Source: Celoporthe dispersa | Lineage: Eukaryota > Ascomycota > Sordariomycetes > Diaporthales > Cryphonectriaceae | Assembly: GCA_016584495.1 (NCBI GenBank) | Contig: WAID01000006.1 | Coordinates: forward strand, 248,001-312,000 | Reading direction: 5' to 3' | Length of the DNA stretch: 64,000 nucleotides | In this document: positions 1-13,125 of the stretch, in pieces | Numbering within the stretch: the stretch's first letter is position 1 | Layout of the letters: every line of letters begins with the position of its first letter | Program-made: the position numbers and the translations under genes | The notes under the pieces: generated by a model | Seen by the model: the letters and a program-made list of their open reading frames with translations, nothing else | Told to the model about the DNA's origin: nothing | The model's database searches: none

Positions 1-1021
1 CTGCCTTTCCGTGTTTTCCATGCTATCCATCCGCTCAGGGGCATGCAGATGGATGAGAAGATGAGGTCTACCCAGGTGAGACCGATGACAGCCTGTGAGG
101 GCGGCGCTATATCGCTGACTGCGCGGGTCGCACTGATGACAACATCGTTGAGAGGGAGACATGGCAGGCCGCTCGGGGACCTGGTAGAGGAGGAGGAGGA
201 GGAGGAGGAGGATATGGGAGACAGCTTGACTGGAGAGGAGAGATGCGCGTTTAAAAAAAATTAATCAGAGAGAGAGAGAGTGAGAGAGAGAGAGAGTGTG
301 TGTGTGTGTGAGCAAAGGTTGGTGTGCTCTTCTATTGTTTTTGTTTTGGTTTATTTTTCTTTTTGGTTTTTTCCTTTCGGAGTCAAGATGTGTGTACGAT
401 GATGTGGTAATAAGAAAATAATGATCATGTAGGTTCAACGGTTTAGGAAAAGGCCAAGGCGACGCCTTTGTAATTATACTGACGATCTTGATAGAGGAGG
501 TCTGTGTAGTGCCAACCGGGCTTGCAAGCATAGCCATGGAGGTTTGCAAGAGTACGTGGTAGGGCTACCAAGGCTATGAACTGTCACCCTTCTGCATGGC
601 CAATGGAGTTTCAAAGAGCTATCCCGGACGCGAAGCTTAATCCACGCGGTGATTCGCGAGATGCCGCAAAAAGGGGCCCACGGTCGATCGCATCTTGCTG
701 GGGCTGTGTGCACATTTTCAAACTCGAAAACGAAGTGTCCGGCCCCCTCCCCCCCCCAGGGAGGCTCGGAACGAAGCTTGACTGCCGGCATACAATGACG
801 GGCGGACCAGGGATGGGACTGGCGGACTGCATGAGAAGGGGGAAAGAGAGAAGAAAGAGAGAGAGAGAGCGAACCCCTACCCACACACACTACTTTGGGA
901 CCCTCTTTTCCTCTCTTTTTCTTCTCCTCTCGAGATGCCAAGCATGGAGAAAAGAGAGACAGAGGGGAGACCAGCATTGGTACTGGTGTGGTCCCAGCCC
1001 CTTCCAAGGGTGGCTGAGAGG

Positions 1022-1052
<31 letters not shown>

Positions 1053-1817
1053 AGACATCTCTCCTCGTCAGTGGGCGTCGAGCCACAATGCGGTATGTGC
1101 TATCGAGCATGCTACTTTCCAGCACATAGCACAACGGCCTGAGGACCATGTACTGGCTGCTCCCGGCACAAACAAAGAAAACACAATCCGAATACGATAC
1201 CGACATGCGGGAACTAAAGTTTCCGCACTCCCGCAACACTACCACAGCTCACTTACGATTCATCAGGGATTCCAACCCTGCGCTTGGGCGTTTCGAACGT
1301 CTAAGTTCCCTTTAGTATCCCCTATTGAAGATAAGCTTAGGGTCCTGTCCCTCCTGGTGCCGGGCGCTGCACGTCGACGACTCGTGTATTCTCCTCAGGC
1401 GCAAGCAGACGTACGTTTGCGGCAGGTTTTGGGGGAGGAGGAGGAAATACGACTCGCAGGATCCAGTTAGTCCGCCCCCCTTGTCGAGCTGAACGGTGAA
1501 AGGCTGTCTCGTTTCTGGCCTGGCCTTGTCTCCCTCGCCCGCGCCGGCGAGATCGTTGTGCATACAAGGCGTTCTTTGTCTAGAACGTCATCAGGCTCCG
1601 TCGACCTTCTGTATTGCTCCACCGTAAAGCTTGTCATGGTATGTAATTTATGTTCCGCAGACCGTTTTGAGAGATCGAGGGAGAGAGATATATATAGAGT
1701 GCCATGTCGGTATCGGCAACACCTTAAATCGGGGCCACCCAGGGTCGACGGCGACAGCGACAGCGAGATGGCTGCTTACCTCCTACAGGTATAGCTTGTG
1801 CTCCAGTTTGCGCCCTC

Positions 1818-1853
<36 letters not shown>

Positions 1854-3291
1854 TGTGTGTGTGTGTGTGTGTGTGTGTGGTGTGAGTGGCTCGTGTCTTG
1901 CACTGCCCATTCATCTAGAAAAAGAGGCTTGCGTCTCATCCAATTTTCTCTTCTTCCTCGACGCATCCACAGGATCATCCCAAATCCTGCAGGTTGTGTT
2001 GCAATAACCATGGTTTCTGCTCTGGTGCATCTGATCCTTTCCTAACAGTTACATAGTCACCTGCCTGACAATCTGGCGACCCTGCAGCCAGATTTCATGC
2101 ATCGCCTTCCACCGGGATTATCCCCTGTCCTTAGTCTGCAGAGGCATGCTTTGGCGGTTCGATCTGAGGCAGAATGGCCCTGCGCGAACCTTGGAAGAAT
2201 ACACCTGGGCTGAGAGGCGTAGAGGCGGCTACGTTGGGAGCATCCTCTACCGGATCACCCGACAGCTCGTGATGTGTGTTATGAGGCTTCACATTTGCCA
2301 TCTGTCTGAGCCTCGTCATCAGAGTGTAGAGTCGAACCGGCCTGTCCCTATTTATAAATTAAAAAGAGTTTAACCAGGCCCTACATTCATAAGGTTCTTG
2401 ATCTTGATCGCCCTCTGCGGTGCTCCATCCCGGCATGATGCCTACCTGCTTAGTTAGGTACGGTCTCAGGGCCACTTTATCCAAAACAGGCAAGATAGTT
2501 AGAGCTTGTCACGGTCCAGGTGTGGTGTGTGGTGTATGTGAGTGTGGGTGTGGGTGTGTGTGTGTGAGAGAGAGCGCGCGCGCGTGTAGATCCAACTAGA
2601 TTGGATACCAGCAAAAGAGACGGCGAGGAACAATCTCGTGCTTGACTGTGTATGATCTAGACCCCATCGAGCAGCTAGGAGGTGGCGGACGCCTATGGCT
2701 CGTGCATGAACTGCAATAGAGAAGCGGGGAACCGAATCATGAAGAGCAGGTTCGGTATCAAGAACAGACAAACTTTCATCCAATGTCGGCTCCGTCATAG
2801 ACTGAGGGGAAAGAAGCCCTCTCCCCTCCTCCACCTGTCTCAGTTTAAAAGGAAAAAGAAATAGAAGAAGGAAAAAGAAACCAAAAAAAAAAAAAAACAA
2901 GAAACAACCCTCTCACGTAGACTCCCTAAAACGCCTTGCACAGAGGATGCCTTGCCTTGGCTTGCAATGCCGTGGGGCGATCCGTCATGAACGAGACCGG
3001 CCTCGTCCGTCCTCTGAAGCAGCATCACCGGGTGGCCCGCAGCGACCAGGCTCATGTGCCTGCCGAGAAAAGTCTTGGACAGTACCCCTTGATACAAGGC
3101 CTGTGTGTGTCCTCTCTCAAAACGCCCTGACACAAACCTTTTCTACACCAAGGCCAAATGCCGCTGGGCGCGTATCAGGAGGAGGATAGGTTCCGGGAAG
3201 AAGGCGGTTGAGATGAGATGGCCAGGTGTGTAGAGCTCTCTCTGTCTCTCTCTCCATCCCTCTCTCTCTCTCTCTTGTGCCCTCGCCCACA
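1..3291. other. gene-free stretch with microsatellites
   Basis: No open frame here has a recognisable domain or plausible composition; the open frames are simple-sequence translations (Ser/Leu, Arg/Glu or Thr/His runs). The stretch holds (GA)n/(GT)n tracts near 266-310, 840-880, 1018-1045, 1821-1879 and 2530-2585, and a poly-A tract at 2882-2897. It lies downstream of the minus-strand TRAPP gene, so its right end probably contains that gene's 3' UTR. Confidence 0.6.
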
Positions 3292-4206
3292 TCACAGGCT
3301 CGTCACACCGACAGTCCAGGCCTCCCCGATCCGCCTCATCTCTGACTCGAACCGTCTGCTCACGATCCTCTTGCCCCCTTTCCCTCCTCCCCCACCGCCC
3401 CCACCACCATGCTCATCCGGCTCGTAGAACGGGTTCTGCAGTAATCTCACGTACGCGCTCTGCATGGCCCTGAACACAACCTTGAGATCACTATCCCGCA
3501 GCCCCACCACACTCGCCGCCCTCCCACCGCCTCCGCCGCTCCCGCCGCCCGCCCCGGCATGACCCCCCGCAGACGCGCCGCTGAAGCCTTCGAGCTGCTG
3601 CAGCGCGGGACTCATAGCCAGCGCGGCGCCGTCGATCCTCCGCCCGCGCATGTCCACCACCGCGACGAACTTGACCCCCGTGTTCGTCTCGAAGCCGTAC
3701 GCCGCCAGGCGCTCGTCGACGGCGTGGAGGAGCCCGTAGTCGCCTGACATGGGCGCCGCGGCCGCTGCGGCAGAGGAGGCCGAGGACGAGGAGAGGGGCG
3801 GTATGGCAGAGTTCTTGGCGCGCAGCTCGAAGATGTCGAGGGTAGAGGACAGGAGGAGGGAGAACTGGAGCGGGGAGCGGACCGGCTGGAGGGTGTTGGT
3901 GTGAGGTTCGTGGGAGGGGAAGATGGAGATGTGGAGGGGGTTATTCTGCGAGACACAGAGAGAGAGAGGAGGTTAGCAAATCCGTTTAGTGTACGATACA
4001 ATCGTAGTCTGGAATAGGGACAGAACGCGCGCGTGCGAGACAGACAGACAGACAGACACACACACAGAGAGAGAGAGAGAGAGAGGAATGGAGACGATGG
4101 AGGGGAGTGCGATGGGGCGAGAAGAGGGTAGGTAAGCAGTGACAAAAGTACGCACATTCCGCCCTATGACGCCCAGACAGGCTATCGAGGGTATTGCTGT
4201 CGCCAT
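3292..4206 (-). CDS. TRAPPC2L: TRAPP complex subunit, sedlin-like (TRAPPC2L/Tca17 family)
   Basis: Two exons on the minus strand: 4156-4206 (17 codons) and 3292-3945, separated by a 210-nt intron with a GTGCGT donor and GCAG acceptor; the join is exactly in frame and gives about 234 aa. The short first exon encodes the hydrophobic beta strand typical of sedlins (MATAIPSIACLGVIGRN), followed by NNPLHISIF, a helix with SSTLDIFE, then YGFETNTGVKFVAVVD and the C-terminal FRAMQSAYVRLLQNPFY, in the order seen in TRAPPC2L. Family role: a longin-fold subunit of the TRAPP tethering/GEF complexes for Ypt/Rab GTPases at ER-Golgi and Golgi membranes. The protein is longer than the roughly 140-aa animal form because of Ser/Ala- and Gly-rich insertions, including a Gly run encoded by a C-rich tract near 3383-3407. 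It lies in the same orientation as the kinase gene upstream of it. Confidence 0.85.
4038..4084. repeat. (CAGA)n/(CA)n/(GA)n compound microsatellite inside an intron
   Basis: Tandem CAGA units run into CA and GA dinucleotides. The tract lies inside the single intron of the TRAPPC2L gene and makes up part of its unusual 210-nt length. Confidence 0.85.
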
Positions 4207-5887
4207 GCCTGCTGGTGCTGGCCTGCCTTGCGCCGTGACGCGTGTGGGGTTTTCAAGCAACAAAGGTTTGGTGTTGGGGGGACAGAGCAGGGACACAAGC
4301 AGCCGTCCGGTTCACGGCGGTTGGTTCAGGCACACCGCACGCCGGGGACCTTGGTGGCCATAGCTTTCCCCCCTGTAGCCGTAGCGTGTATAAGTCATCC
4401 AGTCGGCGGACCGAGCCGCTGTGCTGTTATTATGTAAGCTAGCGATAGGCCGAGATCACACATGATAATAAATGTTGTGTTAGAAATGCCTTCTCTTGAT
4501 CACTTCTTCAACATCTGCAGCTGCTCCCACAGCGTACTATCTCGTCTTGGTATGCCCTGTCGGCGACCCGGCCACGGTTGTCATCGACCAGACAGACCAT
4601 GGAGAAGAGCTTCGATCTGTAGATAGTCCCAGCCATGGCACGGGCCCTGAAAAAAAATAAACCCCAGCATCACAGGCAACCAGCCGCGAGAGGACAAGTC
4701 AGGCCCAGTTAGTTTGTGAGGTTTTTCAATGCTGTCCCTAGATTCCTATTTTGTGCCCTGTCTGTCTCTCCCCCTCTCGCTCGCTCTGTCTCTCCCTCCT
4801 TCCGTCCCTCCCTCTCTCTCTTTCTCCTTCACTCGGCGAACCTTCTCCATCGTTGCGGTGTGTCAGCTCCATCTCCCTTCCGTCCCTGTATGCGCTCCAT
4901 CCACCATGCTGCTCATCATATTTCTGTACGGGATAAAAAAAAAAAAAGAAACAAGAGACAATAATAATAATGAATAGAGAGAAAAACAACTCCTATGCTA
5001 TTCCTGACTCCGGCAGTAAGAAAAAGAGTAAAGGACAAACAACCGTCGTCATCCACCACACACGTCGAGAGAGAGAAGATAATTCCAGGCGGCCGAGATC
5101 GGGCCCGGAGCCAAGCTTCTCGCCGTATCCCAAGTATCGTGCTTGCTCTTGCTCGCTGCTTCGTGAGTGCAGCAGGGCTTGGAAATTAAAGTGGGCGTGA
5201 GAGGCGTGATCCGAAGGCCATGGTACCACGAGTCACACCTGCGAATTCCTAGGCTTCGACTGGCGTCATGTCCGCCGACAGCAATCGGTGGGGAGGTTCG
5301 TGAGAGAGCCCCCGCGCTGCCTGGGGATAGAGCTGGGAGGGCTCTCCCCAGACAGCCTGCCGTCAGCATGTTTAACGTTGTCGACGGGTCGCCCGACAGA
5401 TCAGGGCTGCTGACCCAGGACACCTCGTCATTGGGAGGAGCACCGAGGATCACGGCCCGGCATTCGAGATTCCGGTTTGATGAAGGCGGAAAAGGCGTCA
5501 TTAGGAGGGGGTGAAAGAATTGGGGTTGTGGGAGAGGGGGTTGTCGATTAGGAGGGACCGAGAGAGGTCCGCAAATGCATACGTAATATGGAGGGAAAAA
5601 CCGGGATATGTGAGCGAGCGTAAAGTCATGAGAATGCCTCTATAACCGAGAAAAAAATCCGGATCGTGCCGAAAATGAATCCCCCTCTCAAGGTGGTGAT
5701 GGTCTAAGACTCCCGCCGAACCAGTCCCCATAGCCAGCAGGGCAGGGAGCCCCCTTTCCTCTCCACACCCAGGAGTAGTGAGGAGTTGTAGTTGTTGTGA
5801 TAGCCCGGGGGGCCCCAGCAGACTACCAAACCTCCGTCGTGGGCGGGATCAGGAGCGGGAAGGACCACAGCGGCCGCGGCTGGGTGT
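4207..5887. other. intergenic region between two minus-strand genes
   Basis: Contains the presumed promoter of the TRAPPC2L gene (right of 4206) and the 3' end of the kinase gene (left of 5888). Open frames here are CT/GA-rich simple sequence (for example 4750-4990) or lack any family signature. There is a poly-A tract at 4936-4947. Confidence 0.55.
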
Positions 5888-7572
5888 CTAGCCACAGCAC
5901 AGAGCCTTCATGACCTTCTGAAAGCCCGTCGGCCGCTGTGCCGGCTCCTCATGCGGCCGGTTCGGGGCGGATGTTGGCTGGTTCATCGCTTGTGTCGAGT
6001 TCATCGGCTTGGGCAGGTTCTGGGTACTGGCCTGGAACTGGGCCTGCGTAGAACCCGTCGGCGTTGCCATGTCGCGGAGACCCCCGGCTCCGGAACGGGG
6101 CGACATCATCAAGCGGTCTGGGCCGTTTCGCCGATCTTTCGGGCTTTGCTTGATCGGAGAAGGTGGCGGGGGTTGTGCGGCGTTTAAACGGTCTGCTGTC
6201 AGGCGTGTCATGCGGGGGTCCGACAGGTGAGGTGTCGTGTTGCCGCCCCGCGAGTGGCCGTAGACCTCCATGTTGGACGGGCCAGGCCTCTGCTCCGGGT
6301 TGCGGAGCTGCGTCGTGCCGCGGCCGTACTTGCTCTCCAGCAGCTTGTCGATGATGTGATCCCAGTCGTACTTGTTGTCCTCCTCGATCCCTTCCTTCTG
6401 CGCCGCCTGCGTGAACAGGCCCCGCATGTGCTCGTAGTCGGGCGTCTCCTCGAAGCCCAGGTTCCGCACGTACTCGAGGTACTCCTTGAACTGGACCGGG
6501 AAGCCCGCGCAGAGCTCGTCCACGGCGGTGGTCTGCTTCTTCTCGCCGATCTTCTCGTACTTTTGCTTGTTGGTCGCAGCCTTCAGGCCTTGCCACGGCA
6601 GACCACCCCTCAGGAAGTACATGAAGACATGGCCCAGAGCCTCCAGGTCGTCGCGTCTCGACTGCTCCCTCCCGAGATGGGTGTTGATACTCATGTACCG
6701 GGCCGTTCCCGACAGGGACTTCCGCTCGCGATAGGGGATGTGTTGCTTCGTCTTCGGGTCTCGGTACTGCTTCGCCATCCCGAAGTCGACGACGTGGACC
6801 TGGTTGATCGACCTCCGGTCGCTGTTGACGACGGCTTTATCGATCCTATTGATCAGAAAGTTGTCGGGTTTGATGTCGCGGTAGATGAGGTTCTTCTCGT
6901 GGATGGTTTGGACTCGGGAGAGCTGTCGTCGCCGCCTCCGGTCAGCAAAGGGGTCTTTGGGTGTCATCACCAACGGCGGGCTGGCGGGGGAGGACCAGCC
7001 GCGCGAGGCAGCATCGTCGGTGCTTACCATCTGCTTGGCGACCTGAATGACGGTCTTCAGCGAGAACCTCCGGCCGCAGTGATCAAACAGATCCTCCAGC
7101 GAGGGCCCAGCAGGTCGATGACGAGGATGTTGTGAAGACCCTCCTGACCAAAGTAGTACACATTCGGGATACCGGCTGCGGAGGCTCGTGTTAGCTGCGA
7201 TGTGGGCGGCGTCGAGGGGGTATGCTGGCGGACTCACGGCAGCCGACGAGGATCTTGTATGTCCTGTACTCATCTCGGAGCTGAGGAGCATCGCTCTTTC
7301 GTGGTTCCTATTGAACGCCAATCAGCCGGTCGCCCTGTTTCATCTATCTCTCTGCTCCCCCTTTCCCTGTGTCTTCGTCTCTTCGCACGAGCCACCTGCA
7401 GCGAGCGAATTGGCGAGGACCAGCCGGCGGCGGATTGACGTACGAATTTGATAGCAACCTGCTGGTTGTTCAACAGATTGGTTCCCTCGAAGATGACACC
7501 AAAAGAGCCCTCGCCGATCTTCTTTCCCACCCTGTAATGCACACCAACGACGTTTGACGAGGAGGAGGCCAT
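5888..7572 (-). CDS. yck1: casein kinase I, YCK type (apparent frameshift in exon 3)
   Basis: Four exons on the minus strand: 7444-7572, 7238-7307, 7028-7175 and 5888-6922. The glycine loop (KIGEGSFGVIF), catalytic lysine (VAIKF), exon-2 segment EPRKSDAPQLRDEYRTYK, catalytic loop (YRDIKPDNF), DFG (VVDFGMAKQ) and the CK1 signature region (SLSGTARYMSINTHLG) are all present in order. The C-terminus ends in KALCCG; a terminal cysteine pair is the palmitoylation motif that places Yck1/2-type kinases on the plasma membrane, so this is the YCK and not the Hrr25 branch. The Q/P/N-rich tail also fits. Exon 3 is 148 nt where 149 are needed: the frame breaks in the segment DLLGPSLEDL at the CCC run (7103-7105 on the plus strand), and without a repair the protein stops within exon 3. 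With one base restored the gene would give 460 aa. An acceptor-like CCCCGCAG about 17 nt upstream of the ATG suggests a 5' UTR intron. Confidence 0.9.
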
Positions 7573-10500
7573 TGTTACGGGATTGACGGTCCTGCGGGGA
7601 CGTAGAGACACGGTCGGCCGATGGAAAGGTAAGGTCGGGAGAAGAAGTGAAGGTCGAGGAAGATTGGACTGGCGACGACGAGGGGTTTAGCAATCTTCAG
7701 GATGCTAAATTACCAGGCCAGGGGGGGGTTGGCTCGAGACCTAGATGAACCCAGGTGAGGCGGTCAGCAGGGCACAGCGTCGGTCATGCTCCGGTAAGCT
7801 GGTCGATGGAGGCGCGCGTCACTTCGACGTCGCTCTGAAAGAGAGAGGCCGGAGGGGAGAAAGAGGGAGGGGGAGAGAGAGAGAGAAAGGAAGGGAGAGA
7901 AAAGAAGTCGGGAATATAGAGAGCCTCACGCCCGGCAGAGAGGGCGTGGTGTAGTGTGGTGTGTTGTACGTCGGCCACGCGTGTAATTGAGGGCTGGAAG
8001 AAGGATGTGGAGAGATAGGAGAGGAGGGTAGCCGATCTGAGCCAACAGACTAGGAGGCAGATGGTCTACGGCGCAGCTGCTGGAGACGACAGGTACCGCA
8101 CGAGCATGGATTGGGGGGACCCTGTCTGGGTGATTGGTTGGGTACGGGGCAACCTGCTGGGGGGAAGGGGGCGGCAGAGGAGGGCGGCAGGACGCAGCTG
8201 CCAAAAAAGCAAGGTAGAGAAAGCAAGGAGGAAGGAGGTGCTGGGAACAGTGGTAGCAGTGGTGGCAGTGGTGGCAGCGGCCAGTGGTAGTGGTAGTGGT
8301 AGTGGTCAGTGATTCAGGGCCTTGTTTGTGCGGATGGGGCTTCTGATGCCTGTCCTTGTGCTTAACTCGGCCACTCTAAGGCACAACATTTTTACATACC
8401 TGGTTTTTCTAGACGCCGGGGCAGGGATAGGCAGAAGCAGACAGGAGAGGGAGGCCGAGGAGAGGGCAGAGGAGGTAGGAGGGAGGGACAAGAGAGGGCG
8501 ATGTCGAATTGTGCTGCCTTGTTCCTTGGCGCTGCCCTGACAATGGCGGATGGGTTGGGTTAGGTTGCCTGGATGGTGGCAGTGGCCACAGCAGGAGGCG
8601 GGAACCTGGCCGAGATTCGGATCAGGGGCCGTATTTTAGTTGAGGCTGTGGGCTCTCTTCCCGCTCGTTCGTACTCGGCGGACCCGTGAAACTGTCTGTT
8701 TGGTCGAGGCAAACCTGATTCGAGGGTGGGCGCTGAGGGTGGCCAAAAAAAAAATAACTAGACTGTATTGTTGTGTGTGTGTGTGTGTGTGTGTTGAGCT
8801 GCCAATGGAATGCAAGACAGCCACAGACAGGCCTGAAGAAAACAAAAGACCAGGCAGGGGGAGGGAAGAAGGGCCTTGGGATATTGGCATAGAATGGAGC
8901 AGCAGCTAGAACAGAACAGGCTGGCTGGGCTGAAGGAACCTGGCTTGGCTGCTGGGGGGGGGGAGACAGGGAAGAAGGGGGAAAACACAGCAGCAGCAGC
9001 AGCAGCAGCAGATAGATCTGTGATCAATCACACCCCTGGAAGAAAGGAATTGTCGTTTTGTTTCTCCTGTGAACCTGGACAGGACAGAGGGAGGAGGACG
9101 AGGAGGAGGTTTGACGCGGCGGACGGTCACCTTGGCTGAACCCTGAGTTGAAAGGGGTGGGTGGGAGATGCTGTCGGACCGGGGGGGGTTGGTGGGTGAC
9201 AGATCACGCCTCCCTGGGATTCGTCGAGGCTTCAGGTCTCAAGGAAGAGAAAAAGAGTCGAGGGCTGGGCCTAGGGCTGGACTGGACGACAGCGAACGGT
9301 GGATGGTGGGAGGCGGATACGGGCTGCAGGCAGGCGTGGCAGGACGGCAGGCAGGTTGGCAGTCAGGCGGGAAGGCTAGTGGTAGCCAGGTTCAGGCCCT
9401 GTGGTAGGCTAGGCGCAAGTTGGTCTAGGCCCAGGCTGAAGTTTGATAGCTGCCCAGGCTTTTTTTCTTCTTCTCTCTCTTCTTTTTTTCTTCCTTGTTC
9501 CCGACTTGTTCCTTGTTCTGGCCCTGGCTGCAAGGCTTGACTCGGACTCGACCTGGCACCAGTGACACTGCTGATCTCGGTGGTCTTGACGTGTGTCCGA
9601 GGGGCTGTACTGTGCAGTCGTAATGAGCGGGCAGGGTGGGAGGCGTAGGACAAGATGGAAAGGGGATAGAGGGGAGGATTGAGAATAGAAAAAAAGAAAA
9701 GGAGTAAGGGAGAGAGACAAAAAAAAAAAAAAAGAGGAAAATCACGGGTCCAGATTTGCTACACAGCTGTTGCTGCTGAGAGGCAGAGACAGAGGCGCAC
9801 AGGGCAGAGGTCAACAGGGGCCCATCAACCATCAATTGAAGAGACATTATTACGGGACACAACGGGAAGAGGTTAGGTTGCCCCCCCTCCCCCCTCCTCC
9901 TCCATTGAGACATCCGAGTGCAACAACGTAACCCCCCTCCCAAAAAGCCCCATAGAAACGCCCGGGGCACAGGCCTATATTGGGCCAGAACCACCCCGGG
10001 AGACTGCCTGGGGCGGCGCGCCAGGGGTGCCAGGGGGTACCCAGGGCCAAACGAAGTCAGGCAGCCCACTCAGATTTCGCGACACCCACTCACTAACAGA
10101 ACCCAGGCAGGGTTTAGCAGGCCACCTGCTAATGCCACCGATCAATCCACATCCCAACCTGTAACGCAGCCTCAGCACGGCCAGTCCGTGGATCTCCCTA
10201 GCCCGGAAAAGAAAAAGAGAAAAAAAAAGGGAAAAGAAAGAGAGAGGGGGGGGGGGGGAAGAAAAGAAGGAAAAAAGAAGGAAAAATAAAAAACAGGACT
10301 TATCCAGGTGGAGCTGCCCATAATACCCATAGTACACATGAGATGAATGAGAGGGAAGAGTAAGGGGATCCATCTTCCAACCTCATCAAATTTGACAGAG
10401 AGGGGGGAACGGGAGAGAGGCACAGGGGGGAATGAGAAAGAAAGAGAAAAAAGAGAAAGAGAAGGGGAAAAAAGAGACAGACAAGGAGAGTCATAGGACA

Positions 10501-13125
10501 GGAAAAAGAGAAAAGGAAAGAAGAAGGAAAAAGGAGGCAATGGCTTCTTTAGGAGCTCTCATCTCAACAGTATCGCCATGAAGGATTACTGCAACTCAGA
10601 ACCCAATTAGGGACCCTAAAAAAAAAAAAAAAAAGATCAAGAGGCATCAAACCGGCCTGAGAAGAGATATCCACACCATCACCACATAGTACACATGGTG
10701 CTAAGTAACAAAGTACATGTTCCTACATAGTACCATGGTACAATAAATGTGTACTGTCCATACTCATGCTCACCTCAGCTCCTCGCGCTGTCTCTCTCTC
10801 GACACAATTACTATGGTACTACATAATCAATGCTTAATATGTTGCACCATACCACAAAGCGCTAATACACAACTCCCACCACTTATTTGCCCAGACCCCA
10901 TCCCATCTCCGTACCGAGATGGAGCGAGATGGGAGTTTCTGCAACCGAGGACCGGGGGCGCGAGATTGACGCCCGTGAGCCGTGTCGCTCCTGTGTCATC
11001 ATCCCTGGCGCCAGATTATACTATGGGTACGGCCTTTTTACTGGGTGTAGGTCATTTTAAATCCTTTAAACAAAAGCCGAGGTACCACCATAATATGTAT
11101 CGTAAGTATGTGTGTCTTGTGTCATGCTTGTCACTCAACGGTTTTTCATCATATGGACATCATCACTATCTTTTTCTTCCTCTTCCTCTTCTTTTTCTTC
11201 GTCTTCATTATTATCATCATCATCACCCCGCACGAGTCGAGGTGGCGAGCTGCGATGACTCGAGGTGCTGACTGGCGCATCAGACTGACTGGCTTATGCC
11301 CAATCCCACCCAGTGCAGGAAATTTCCTTTTTTTTTTTGGCCTTTTTCCTTTTTAGGGTAACACCGCATGAAGGAGGTCGACAAAGGCCCTCGCAGATGA
11401 AGACTCATCATCTATTAGCTTCTCGACACTTTACCAATCACGACGGCGCCCTTGTGCATCTCGGACGTGGCCAGCTGGCCATTCCCACGTCGGGATGTAA
11501 CCGCGGCAGAGACGTCTGTAATCGAGATGAGCTTGACCTCCTCACAGGCCGCAGGCGGAGAGAAAGGAAGAGACAAGAGACAAGAGGCTGTAGAGCGCCA
11601 TCGCCCCCAAATGGTGGCCTGAACAGATGACTGCAGCATGACCTGCGCCTACTGTAGTAGGCATACCCACCGTCTCTTGCACACAGACTCCCTTCCTTCC
11701 TCTCTCTTTCTCTGGCCGCCCGTCGTCGAGACGCTAGAGTCCGACCTGGTTGACGCGCAGGCTACCGATGCATAGCCGCCGGGTCGGGGCTCGGCGGCCC
11801 CCGGAAGACGGCGCCTGAGCTGTTAATTTATCTCGCTTCTTGGTTAGCCGCCTAGTCGCCAGCGCAGGTTGTAAACAGCAGTAGCCGTTCAAAAGCACAT
11901 GCTGATCGTCTGATGCCACCCTGCGTCAGCATTTCGAAAACACACATATGCACGATAGTAGTACGGCCTACACGTAATTGCGTACAATAATACCCTCCAC
12001 ATATCAGGAGTACAATGCCAGGGTGGTGTTTCAATTTCTAGCCAGCCCTGGGATGTGGTGACCTCTGGGAGGACCCACGTCCATCGGAATAATCTCCTAA
12101 TGGTCAGTCAATTGTGGAAACCTATCGGTGCATGTACTACAGTACTGTACGGAGACCCGACGAGAAGCTCAAGAGGAGAGAGAAGAAGGTAAGAAGGAAG
12201 GCTTCTCTACGCCCACGCCCGCAGGGCAGGACTCCACAGCCATCCAGCTGTTACCGTGAATTACAGGAGCGGTAGGCTTGCAGATCGAGTACGTCAACTC
12301 GAGACCGTGCGCCAAAAAAAAAAAAAAAAAAAGATCACACGTACGGATTTATTGAGTAGGCAATAGCTGGCTCCCTTCTCTGTGATCCAGGAGCTGATGT
12401 CCCTCGTCTACGAATAAGGCTCATGAATCACAGCCAACATTCAGTCGCGGCGACGACTCATAGACTACTTCCAGCGGCCCCTACTTTCTCAAATAATACA
12501 GTCTTCACTCATTGACAAGCAGATTTATTGGCCTCACGGATTCTCCATGTCAACCACTGAGCTGAGTCCTCCTGCACAAACATCAGCTTTTTGCAGCCAA
12601 GTCCTAAGTCAGGCTTTCTTGTCACTCTCTGGGTGGATAGGGTGACTGACTACTTATATACGTACTTGTGTGTGACCACCAGCCACCCATCAGGATAGGG
12701 TTGCGGAAATTTTAGACCACGCGTATGATGATGGTCTGGCGACCTTGTATGCAGTTCACGTTCAGTCAGGCCTGGGCGGCTTCTCAGTTTCGACATAATT
12801 ACAGGCCACCACTGGTTTCATAAACAATCGATTAGATCATGAGCATAGATGAGACTCTCTGATCCTGCACTCACACACTTCCAAGTGACGTGCTCGTAAG
12901 CCACCGAGAGGCTCGGGCAGATATAAACAATATCAATATAATACAGATGTATTCCAACCTCCTTTAGCTGAAGACGTCTTCCCTATTACACAAGCAATGG
13001 GCACATATACGTTACTCATCTCACATCCCGGGAGTACACTCCCCCCCGCCTTTTTTTCTACAGCCTGCTATTTACTCTCTCAACAGCCTTAATACTCAAC
13101 GGGATCGATAATCAAGGAAGAGATA
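7573..13125. other. 5.5-kb gene-free stretch upstream of the kinase gene
   Basis: No recognisable coding sequence on either strand. The left part is the kinase promoter and leader. It contains (GGTAGT)-like repeats at 8246-8306, (GT)n at 8771-8794, (CAG)n at 8988-9011, long purine-rich tracts at 9670-9740, 10205-10290 and 10430-10540, poly-A at 10618-10634 and 12314-12332, and the 12-bp perfect palindrome GTACCATGGTAC at 10730-10741. From about 11.8 kb the sequence becomes less biased and AT-richer, but still without a gene I can recognise. Confidence 0.5.
8771..8794. repeat. (GT)n microsatellite
   Basis: Uninterrupted GT dinucleotides in gene-free DNA. Confidence 0.9.

Noticed and set aside
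6227..7135. 302-codon plus-strand frame over the kinase gene
   Set aside because: Antisense of conserved kinase exons, with a Val/Leu/Arg-biased composition typical of shadows; it also runs through intron 3.
9425..10069. 214-codon minus-strand frame
   Set aside because: Dominated by Phe/Ser and Lys runs from poly-purine tracts; no start context or domain.
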